Below the pieces are notes generated by a model, which did not search any database, was not told where the DNA came from, and saw only the letters and a program-made list of their open reading frames with translations. Below are positions 1 through 6,628 of a stretch of 64,000 bases of DNA, one piece after another (position 1 is the stretch's first letter; every line of letters begins with the position of its first letter). The position numbers and the translations under genes are program-made. The stretch comes from Streptomyces hygroscopicus (lineage in GTDB: Bacteria > Actinomycetota > Actinomycetes > Streptomycetales > Streptomycetaceae). Location of the stretch: contig NZ_LBMW01000016.1 in NCBI RefSeq assembly GCF_026168105.1, positions 62,001 through 126,000 on the forward strand, in the 5' to 3' direction.

Positions 1-1433
1 TCCTGGACCGCGAGGGTCTTGGAGACGTCCTGTCGCCAGTACAGATACGTGTTGACGCACCAGGCGAAGCGGGTCACGAACTCGTAGTCGTGCGCATCCG
101 AGGCTTCGTCCATCAAGCGCAGTACGGACGGTGTGATGGCGCTGAACCAGGCCAGGGCCTCCGGAACGGTGAACCTGACCTCGTTCGCGATCCGTTCGGG
201 AGTCTCGCCCAGGCCGATCGGGTGTCGATTGGGGTCGATCGCGCGATCGGCGGCGAACGTGAGGGCGAGGTAGGTGGTGCGGATCCGGTGAGCGATGTCC
301 GACTGCTGGGAAGCACTGAGCACCTGGGAGCGCGTCTCGGACAGATAGGATCGAATGATGTCGTGCATCCGATAGTGCCCCAGGCGGATCTCATCGATCA
401 GAGAGACAAGGCTCAGCGTGCGAAGGGTCCGGTCACATGTGCGCTCGTCCTGGTCCAGGATGAGGCGGAGTACGGTGCTGGAGAGCTCGGTGGTGGGCAG
501 CATCGCGGCTGCGTAGAGAACGTACTTCGTCTCGGCGTCCAGGTCCTCTACGGACCACGAGATGACTCTGCCGACCTCGATGCCCAGCTCGGCGTCGTCG
601 AGAAACCGTAGCGGGGTGGCCCCGGCCTGGATGCCCGTGAGTGCGTCCTGCAGATCCCAGGTGGGATGGACCGCGAGCTTGGCCGCCACGATGGCCAGAG
701 CCAACGGGTGTCCTTCCAGCAACTCGACGATCCGGGCCGCACTGGGATTGTCCCTGCCGACACGGACGAAGCCCACACGCTCCGCCAGCAGTTCGATACC
801 CTCCTCGCTGCTCAGCAGCGGCAGCTTCAGCACCTGTGCCTGGTGACGAACAATCATTTCGGGGATGGCTCGGCGGCTGGTCACGATCAAGCTGGACCCC
901 ATGCCGGGGACGAGTTCTTTGACGTCGTCGTACGACGACACGTTGTCGACCATGACGATGCACTTCTTGCCCGCTGTCGCCGCACGGAACGCGTTGCCCC
1001 AACTGCTGTCGTCCGACAGATCAGCATGGCTGACCCCGAGGGCGGCGAGAAATGTGCGCAGAGCGTCACGAGGCTCTATGCGCGGCGCGTTCGCGTATGC
1101 CTGCATGTCGACGAAGAGCTGCCCGTGCGGGTAGTTTTCCAGCCGGGAACTGGCCCATGCGAGCGCGAGGGTGGTCTTCCCCGAGCCGGCAAGACCCCAC
1201 AGCAGGCAACAGCGGGATCCCAAGGAGTCCATGGCGTCGTCCATTGCCTTGAGAAGGTGGGATCGGCCGATGACCCGGCCGATCCCACCGGGCAGCATAT
1301 GGGGAGGTTCCGCGTGGCGCGCCGACGTTGACGGCTGGACGTATATCGGCCCCGATGATCCGACTTGCAGGAGCTGATTTGCCGACAGGCGCTCCGCGAT
1401 ATTGTGCGGACCGCCTTCCTGCTCGAGATTCAC
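1..1433 (-). CDS. STAND-family NB-ARC ATPase, C-terminus cut by window edge
   Basis: The minus-strand frame stays open from a GTG at 1433 to the window edge, giving 477 residues. The start is supported by a GGAGGG Shine-Dalgarno 7 bases upstream. Visible NB-ARC motifs are a P-loop (GLAGSGKTT, about 80-88), Walker B (KCIVMVDN), the sensor TSRR, the GHPLAL motif and an MHD motif (YRMHDIIRSYL). The N-terminal 45 residues hold a low-complexity stretch with SSGPIYVQ, which resembles the short beta-type tags often placed before NTPase domains in such proteins. The part beyond MHD is only begun; by family rule it would carry TPR or other sensor repeats. It lies 66 bp downstream of, and codirectional with, the 108-aa gene. 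STAND ATPases act as nucleotide-driven switches in signalling or defence; the target here is unknown. Confidence 0.85.
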   Translation of the reverse strand, partial: MNLEQEGGPHNIAERLSANQLLQVGSSGPIYVQPSTSARHAEPPHMLPGGIGRVIGRSHLLKAMDDAMDSLGSRCCLLWGLAGSGKTTLALAWASSRLENYPHGQLFVDMQAYANAPRIEPRDALRTFLAALGVSHADLSDDSSWGNAFRAATAGKKCIVMVDNVSSYDDVKELVPGMGSSLIVTSRRAIPEMIVRHQAQVLKLPLLSSEEGIELLAERVGFVRVGRDNPSAARIVELLEGHPLALAIVAAKLAVHPTWDLQDALTGIQAGATPLRFLDDAELGIEVGRVISWSVEDLDAETKYVLYAAAMLPTTELSSTVLRLILDQDERTCDRTLRTLSLVSLIDEIRLGHYRMHDIIRSYLSETRSQVLSASQQSDIAHRIRTTYLALTFAADRAIDPNRHPIGLGETPERIANEVRFTVPEALAWFSAITPSVLRLMDEASDAHDYEFVTRFAWCVNTYLYWRQDVSKTLAVQ

Positions 1434-1499
1434 GGGCCGCCCCTCCGGATCTTCCCAACATGTCGCAGAGTGCACTTGGTTGCACCCGATGCCTTCGGG

Positions 1500-1826
1500 T
1501 TACATCGTGACGTCACCGACGTTCTGGGCTTGAATCAGCTTCTGCACGTTGCTCGATGTCACCGAGTTGATTGCACCGACAGATGTCGACAGGCTCTGCA
1601 ACCGGCTCCGGAAATCGGGGTCCTGATCCGCGTATCCGGCGAGGAGTGTCCGTAGCTCCCGAGCGTCGTCCTCGGAGTGGGTTCCCGCCTCCACTCGCGA
1701 GAGTAGCTCAAGGTCTTGCGACGGTTGCTGCCTTCGGGAGATCTTCCGGCGGATGAGGTCGACGAGCGCGGCACCGGATCCCTCAGCGATCTTGGCGAGG
1801 GCAGCTGAGACGATGGCCTCTATCAC
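1500..1826 (-). CDS. Small helical protein paired with the NB-ARC ATPase
   Basis: A 108-aa protein I do not recognise. The chosen GTG at 1826 has GAAGGGAG 8 bases upstream; the frame is open further upstream to 1970 but without a better start. The N-terminal half (IEAIVSAALAKIAEGSGAALVDLIRRKI) is amphipathic and could sit on a membrane. The middle is charged and helical, and the tail ends VQKLIQAQNVGDVTM. That NVGDV-type tail resembles the short tags seen next to STAND NTPases. The gene precedes the NB-ARC gene by 66 bp on the same strand, so the two are likely cotranscribed. It may be an effector or adaptor for the ATPase; this is inference from context. Base composition is less GC-rich than in the biosynthetic genes further on. 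Confidence 0.65.
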   Translation of the reverse strand: MIEAIVSAALAKIAEGSGAALVDLIRRKISRRQQPSQDLELLSRVEAGTHSEDDARELRTLLAGYADQDPDFRSRLQSLSTSVGAINSVTSSNVQKLIQAQNVGDVTM

Positions 1827-2071
1827 GCACCACACTCCCTTCTGGGAGTGAGAAGACCAAACATTCCTGGCGCCTGTCAACACGCCCGGGGCGTGTCGAC
1901 CGTGCAGCCGCGACAAACGCCGAATTGGATCTAGGGTTCGTTTTTCAACGACCGACAAGCGGTGGATCAAGCTGAAGTGATACGCAGCCGTGAAACAGGT
2001 ACGGCGGTACGATCACGGCAGTGCCGCGGCAAGGATCGTGGACTGTTTCTCCGGCCCGGTGGAGGGGCCCG

Positions 2072-3205
2072 ATGACCCAGCGAGACATCTTCTTCGTGGC
2101 CAACGAGGTCAACGAACTCGGCGGTGTTGGCCGTTGGCAGATCCAGCTGGCGCGGCTGCTGGCCGAGCGCGGCCACCGTGTCCGGATCGTTGGCATCGCC
2201 CCGCCCAACATGCCGATGGACCTCGGCGAGAACCCACCCTTCGAGACGCTGACCCTGTACTCCCGGCGTCCGGCGGGCCGTCGCACACCGCGCAAGTTGC
2301 TCGGCAAGGCCGATCCCGCCGTGCGTCGGCAGGACGCGCAGATGCGCGCCGCCGTCGAGCCGCTGTCCCGGTTGCTGCGGGCCGCCCGGCCCGGAGCGGT
2401 GATCGTCGTCACCCAGGTGTGGGCGATGGAGTGGGTGGCGCTCGCGGACACCGCCGGTCACACGGTCATCGGCATGAGCCATGAGTCCTTCGAGACCTCC
2501 CGCAAGTCCTCGCGCTTCCAGCGGGTGCTGAAGTACTACGCGGACGTCGACCGGCTGCTCACGCTCACCCAGGAGGACGCCGACAGCTGGGCGGGCGAGG
2601 GCCTGACCAATGTCGGCTTCATGCCGAACCCGCTGCCCCTCGTGCCCACGGAACCCTCCCTGCGCACGGAGAAGGTGGTCACCGGCATCGGCCGGCTCTC
2701 GCACGAGAAGGGCGTCGACATGCTCCTCGACGCCTGGGCCGAGGCGGTGGCGAAGCAGCCGGGGTGGGTGCTGCGCATCTACGGCCGGGGCGAGAGCGAG
2801 GCCGCCCTCAAGCGGCAGTGCACGGAACTGGGCCTGGACAGCTCGGTGGAGTGGGCCGGGCAGACCGAGGACGTGCCCCGGGCCCTGCGTTCCTCCTCGG
2901 TGTTCGTGATGTCCTCTCGCGGCGAGGGTTTCCCGCTCGCCCTGCTTGAGGCGATGGCCTTCGGGCTGCCCTGTGCCGCGTTCGACTGCGCGCCAGGCGT
3001 CCACGAGATCGTCAACGACGGCGAGGACGGACTGCTGGCCCGGCCGGGCAACACCTCCGAACTCGCCCGCGCACTGGTGCGGTTGATGTCGGACGAGGAA
3101 CTGCGCAACTCCATGGGGGAACGGGCGCGGCAGAACATCCAGCGGTACTCGCCCGCCGCGATCGTCGACCGCTGGGAAGCACTGTTCGACTTCCTGGAGC
3201 GGTGA
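2072..3205 (+). CDS. GT4-family glycosyltransferase
   Basis: A 377-aa GT-B glycosyltransferase of family 4. The start ATG at 2072 follows GGAGGGG; an in-frame upstream start at 2021 has no ribosome site. The N-terminal Rossmann half has the acceptor-side glycine motif NELGGVGR (residues 14-21). The C-terminal half carries VTGIGRLSHEKGVD (about 203-216) and the retaining E-x7-E motif EGFPLALLE (E285 and E293). The nucleotide-sugar donor and acceptor cannot be told from sequence. The wording near the second motif (FDCAPGVHEIVNDGEDGL) resembles enzymes that glucosylate cell-surface polymers. It stands alone between the NB-ARC pair and a long non-coding gap, with no partner sugar genes. Confidence 0.88.
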   Translation: MTQRDIFFVANEVNELGGVGRWQIQLARLLAERGHRVRIVGIAPPNMPMDLGENPPFETLTLYSRRPAGRRTPRKLLGKADPAVRRQDAQMRAAVEPLSRLLRAARPGAVIVVTQVWAMEWVALADTAGHTVIGMSHESFETSRKSSRFQRVLKYYADVDRLLTLTQEDADSWAGEGLTNVGFMPNPLPLVPTEPSLRTEKVVTGIGRLSHEKGVDMLLDAWAEAVAKQPGWVLRIYGRGESEAALKRQCTELGLDSSVEWAGQTEDVPRALRSSSVFVMSSRGEGFPLALLEAMAFGLPCAAFDCAPGVHEIVNDGEDGLLARPGNTSELARALVRLMSDEELRNSMGERARQNIQRYSPAAIVDRWEALFDFLER

Positions 3206-3709
3206 CCGAGCACTCAGGACTCGCCGAGTGGCGCAATTAATAGTACTTTCGCGTATTGACACTCCTGTGCGGGACTCTGTGCGGGACTCCTGTATGGAAC
3301 TCTTGTACGGAACTCTTGTACGGAACTTTTTCGCGTAACTCCTTTGTGGAATGGCCGAAACGACCCTGCCTGAGTGCCGGAAGGCGCTGCTAGGCTGGCG
3401 GTACGGGGGCTATGTAAGGGGAAGAGGGGCATTCGATGTCTTCGCTCGAAAGGCGTGTCACCGCACTGGTGTCGGCATGGCGGAGAGTGACGGACCCTCG
3501 TAGTTCATCGATCTGTCGATAACGGCGCACATTGCGATGCCGGGTCGCGCATCCCCGGCCCGGGTGGCAGTCGATCTCGGAGCGCCACGCCCTTATCAGC
3601 TGTTTTTTGTGCGCAATATTTGGTGGATTCTGAAAGAGCTGAACGTGCTCGGGTGGATTCACCCCCCGTCACGGCAGTGCACCGAGCGGTTGAGTACAGA
3701 GGTTCTCAC
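3206..3709. other. Non-coding gap with a 13-bp tandem array
   Basis: About 500 bases without a credible gene. Its GC is visibly lower than that of the flanking genes. It holds the 3261-3350 tandem array and, towards the right end, T-rich stretches that may carry the promoter of the LuxR-type gene. I see no RNA gene or clear terminator. Confidence 0.6.
3261..3350 (+). repeat. 13-bp imperfect tandem array, about seven units
   Basis: Seven head-to-tail units of the form ACTCYTGTRCGGR start at 3261, 3274 (12 bp, one base missing), 3286, 3299, 3312, 3325 and 3338. The fourth and fifth are identical (ACTCTTGTACGGA); the sixth and seventh are degenerate. The array lies 55 bases after the glycosyltransferase stop and about 360 bases before the LuxR-type gene. 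Confidence 0.85.
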
Positions 3710-4414
3710 GTGACTGGAAAAGCAAGGTGCAGCCTTTTCATACTTCATTCTTCGCCGCTGATTCGCAAGGCGCTGCTCGACCTCTTCCGGGACGCCCCCG
3801 GAATTACGGTGATGGGCAGCGGAATGCGGCTGGCCGATGCGGTCCCCTTGATAAGGAGAACGCGACCCGACATCCTGCTTGTCGAATACGAGCAGTGGTA
3901 CACCTGCCAGGAATACCTGAGGAGCACTCTTTCCGCGTGGAACACACGCGTGGTGATGTACAGCCGGGACAACACCCCGCAGTCCGTGGCGGACTCGATC
4001 CGCGGTGGTGCGGCGGCATTCGTCCATGACTCGTGCCCGCCGGAGACCATCGTGAAAGGCCTGTACGACGTGGTCAGCGGGCGCACCTTCTGGCATCTGG
4101 GGGACGACGGCGAGAACCCGCAAGAACCTCAGGTGCGGCCGGAGCGGGCCCGGGGCGAGCGGCGGCTGCCGAAGCTGAGCAACCGTGAGGAGCAGATCCT
4201 TGAGTTGCTGCTGACGCGCCGGTCCAACGAGGAGATCGCCCAGGAGCTGTTCCTCACCCATCAGACCGTCAAGAACTATGTGAGCCGGGTCTTCCGCAAG
4301 GTAGGCGTGTCCGGCCGCAAGGAACTGTTCCAGGCGTACGGGCCGGCCGGCCGCACGGGACCGCCGGCGCCTCGTGGCGGCACCTGGGCGACGACGGAGA
4401 GTGAGGCGATATGA
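3710..4414 (+). CDS. LuxR/NarL-type regulator with degenerate receiver domain
   Basis: A 234-aa protein with an N-terminal receiver-like fold (about 8-120) and a C-terminal LuxR helix-turn-helix (about 160-215: LSNREEQILELLL ... HQTVKNYVSRVFRKVGV). The phospho-acceptor Asp is replaced by Glu (LLVEYEQ, E59) and the conserved Lys by His (FVHDS, H106). It is therefore probably not switched by phosphorylation, as in other atypical response regulators. The GTG at 3710 follows AGAGG; the frame is open back to a TTG at 3620 without a ribosome site. The stop overlaps the enoyl-CoA hydratase start by 4 bp. Position suggests it is the local activator of the biosynthetic genes. No sensor kinase is nearby. 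Confidence 0.85.
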   Translation: MTGKARCSLFILHSSPLIRKALLDLFRDAPGITVMGSGMRLADAVPLIRRTRPDILLVEYEQWYTCQEYLRSTLSAWNTRVVMYSRDNTPQSVADSIRGGAAAFVHDSCPPETIVKGLYDVVSGRTFWHLGDDGENPQEPQVRPERARGERRLPKLSNREEQILELLLTRRSNEEIAQELFLTHQTVKNYVSRVFRKVGVSGRKELFQAYGPAGRTGPPAPRGGTWATTESEAI

Positions 4415-5148
4415 CGGCCGACGAACGTCCGGTGATCCTCACCGAAGCCGGCCTCGTGGCCGTGCTGACCCTGAACCGCCCGGACCGCCACAACGCCATG
4501 TCGACGGCTCTGCTGAGCCGACTGGCCCGGCATCTGGCCGAGTTGACACAGGCCGAAGCGGGTGACCGTCCGTGCTGTCTCCTTCTCACGGGTGCCGGTC
4601 GCTCCTTCTGCAGCGGTGCGGACACCAAGGAGCCCGCGTGGGGCGACCTCTCCCTGCGTGCCGAGCGCCGGGCGCACTTCACCACTGTGTTCGCCGCTCT
4701 CCATCAGGCGCCCTTCCCGGTGCTCGCCGCCGTCGAGGGGTATGCGCTGGGCGGGGGACTCGAACTCGCCCTCGCCTGCGACCTGGTGGTCGCGGGCGGC
4801 GGCGCGCTCTTCGGCCTGCCGGAGCTGGGCATAGGTGCCGTTCCCGGCGGCGGCGCCGTGCACTCGCTCATCCGCAGGGCGGGACGCGGTGTCGCGGCCG
4901 GAATGCTGTTGACCGGTGAGCGGATCAGCGCCCGCGCATTGACGGGAACGGGTGTGGTGGACCGGGTCACGGACGACGGCCGCGCACTGGCGGAGGCGTC
5001 GGACATCGCCGCGCAACTCGCCCGTATGGAACCGCAGTTGCTCACCGCGGCCGTACGACTGCTGCGGGACTCCGGCCATTTGGACCGGTCGGCGGCGCTC
5101 GGGCTGGAAAGCGGCTTCTGGTGGGAGGCGGCGGCCGGAAGGGAATGA
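4411..5148 (+). CDS. Enoyl-CoA hydratase/isomerase family protein (first copy)
   Basis: A crotonase-fold protein of 245 aa, close to the usual 250-260. Oxyanion-hole and catalytic regions are visible: SFCSGADTKE in the first, and GYALGGGLELALACD followed by FGLPELGIGAVPGGG in the second. Both acidic residues that activate water in hydratases are kept (the E of GLELA and the E of LPELG). It probably hydrates or isomerises a 2-enoyl-CoA. It starts inside the stop of the LuxR-type gene (ATGA) and is followed by a strong terminator, so it shares a transcript with the regulator rather than with the ketosynthase operon. Confidence 0.88.
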   Translation: MTADERPVILTEAGLVAVLTLNRPDRHNAMSTALLSRLARHLAELTQAEAGDRPCCLLLTGAGRSFCSGADTKEPAWGDLSLRAERRAHFTTVFAALHQAPFPVLAAVEGYALGGGLELALACDLVVAGGGALFGLPELGIGAVPGGGAVHSLIRRAGRGVAAGMLLTGERISARALTGTGVVDRVTDDGRALAEASDIAAQLARMEPQLLTAAVRLLRDSGHLDRSAALGLESGFWWEAAAGRE

Positions 5149-5181
5149 CACGGGGGCATCGGACGGGTTCGCCGTCCGCGC

Positions 5182-5213
5182 ACGGCCGTTCCGGAATCCT
5201 CCGGGACGGCCGT
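5182..5213 (+). terminator. Intrinsic terminator after the first enoyl-CoA hydratase
   Basis: A 14-bp stem: ACGGCCGTTCCGGA pairs with TCCGGGACGGCCGT around the loop ATCC, with one G-T pair, followed by TTTCC. It lies 34 bases after the hydratase stop and separates it from the ketosynthase operon. Confidence 0.8.
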
Positions 5214-5252
5214 TTCCGTGGCCGGGAGCGCGGCGGACCGGCCGACCTGGGC

Positions 5253-5294
5253 TGAGTACCTACGGTCACCGGTCACCCAGCGTATTGAGTACCT
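5253..5294 (+). promoter_or_regulatory. Candidate regulator site: TGAGTACCT direct repeat
   Basis: TGAGTACCT occurs at 5253-5261 and again at 5286-5294, start to start 33 bp, about three helix turns. GGTCACC occurs twice between them (5265-5277). The pair sits 45-86 bases before the first ketosynthase start, after the terminator, where an activator for the long operon would be expected. The binding protein is unknown; the LuxR-type or GbsR-type regulator of the cluster is a guess. Confidence 0.4.
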
Positions 5295-5338
5295 GACGGC
5301 CATCCCCCAGCTCCGGAGTTGCCGGTTACGTTCAGTGC

Positions 5339-6628
5339 ATGGTCAGTCACCGTAAGTCCCCAACGGGCCGCCCGGATCCGATCGTCCTGACCGGGATCGG
5401 GTGCGTACTGCCGAACACTCCCGATGCCCGGACCTTCTGGGACCACATCTCGAACGGTGTCCCGCAGATCGGCCGTCTCGACCGGTTCGACGCGGCCGCC
5501 GAGGGCCTGCCCGTCCATGTCGCCGCCCAGCTCGGCTCTTTCGACCACCGGTCCTGTCTCCCGGGCCTTCCCGCGGCCCACGCCGCCAAGTACAGCAGGG
5601 AGATCCTGGTCACCATGTCGGCCGTCGCCGACGCCTTCAGGGACGCGGGTCTCGGTCCGGGCCAGGTGCGCGCCGACCGGCTGAGCATCCTTCAGTCCTC
5701 CTCGCGCGGGCCGCTCGCCTGGTGGCAGTCGGCGATGACCGGTACGGCTCCCGTCGACCCGTACCGTGACAAGGGCGCCATGTTCCGGGGCCTGGCCGGC
5801 TGCCCTGCAACGTTGTCGGCCATCCATCTGGGCGCCCGCGGCCTGGTCACCACTGTCAGCAGCGCCTGTGTCGGCGGCCATCACGCCATCGGCCTGGCCC
5901 TGCGCGAACTGCGCTCCGGCACCGCCGACGTGGTGCTGGTGGGCGGCCACGAGTTCCCCATCCTCGCCGAGGTGGCACGCTGCTATCTCGCGCTCGGCGA
6001 CGGTGTGCTCTCCCCCGAGCGCGACGAACCCGCATCGGCCGTACGCCCCTACGACCGCACCCGTCGCGGATTCGCGCTCGGAGAAGGCGCCATGACGCTG
6101 TGTCTGGAGCGCGAATCCTCGGCACGGGCCCGCGGAGCGCGCCTCTACGCGAGGATCCTCGGCCACCGTGCGCTCAACGAGGCAGGTCACGCCACCAGCA
6201 TGGACCTGGTCGGCGACATCACCGCGTCCGTCGTCACCGGTGTCCTCCACGACGCGGGCCGCAAGCCGGAGGAGATCGGCTACGTCTGCGGGCACGGCAC
6301 CGCCACCCGCTACAACGACATCGCCGAAAGCCGCGCCCTCAGGAAACTCCTGCCCCGCCACGACGACGGCGACCTGCCACCGCACGGCTCCAACAAGCCG
6401 GTCTACGGCCACACCTTCGGCATGGCCGGAATCATCAACGTGGCCGCGACCGCGCTGATGCTGTACCACCAGAGGCTCGCGAAGACCGCCAACCACGCCA
6501 CCCCTGACCCCGAGTGCGCCTACGACCACGTGGCGGACGGACCCAGGGACGCCGAACTCGACCTGGCCGTCTCCCTGTCGTTCGCCTTCGGCAGCCAGAC
6601 GTCCGTCGTGGCTCTGGAGCGGGCATGA
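5339..6628 (+). CDS. FabF-like beta-ketoacyl synthase with full catalytic triad
   Basis: A 429-aa decarboxylating ketosynthase of the FabF/type II PKS class. The nucleophile is C177 in TTVSSACVGG, the first His H319 in YVCGHGTATRYND, and the second His H358 in YGHTFGMAG. The last motif departs from the usual K-x-x-x-GH form but keeps the His. It should extend an acyl thioester by two carbons from a malonyl unit. The ATG at 5339 is the first gene after the terminator and direct repeats; the stop overlaps the CoA-transferase start by 4 bp (ATGA). Unlike the two ketosynthases at 12298 and 13613 it looks catalytically complete, so it is the best candidate for the working condensing enzyme. Confidence 0.88.
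   Translation: MVSHRKSPTGRPDPIVLTGIGCVLPNTPDARTFWDHISNGVPQIGRLDRFDAAAEGLPVHVAAQLGSFDHRSCLPGLPAAHAAKYSREILVTMSAVADAFRDAGLGPGQVRADRLSILQSSSRGPLAWWQSAMTGTAPVDPYRDKGAMFRGLAGCPATLSAIHLGARGLVTTVSSACVGGHHAIGLALRELRSGTADVVLVGGHEFPILAEVARCYLALGDGVLSPERDEPASAVRPYDRTRRGFALGEGAMTLCLERESSARARGARLYARILGHRALNEAGHATSMDLVGDITASVVTGVLHDAGRKPEEIGYVCGHGTATRYNDIAESRALRKLLPRHDDGDLPPHGSNKPVYGHTFGMAGIINVAATALMLYHQRLAKTANHATPDPECAYDHVADGPRDAELDLAVSLSFAFGSQTSVVALERA

Noticed and set aside
1999..2071. Upstream in-frame start (2021) for the glycosyltransferase
   Set aside because: No ribosome site; the ATG at 2072 has a strong one and begins directly at the fold.
3261..3350. Reading the 13-bp array as a CRISPR array
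   Set aside because: Units are head to tail with no spacers, far shorter than CRISPR repeats, and no cas gene is present. The same holds for the other tandem arrays.
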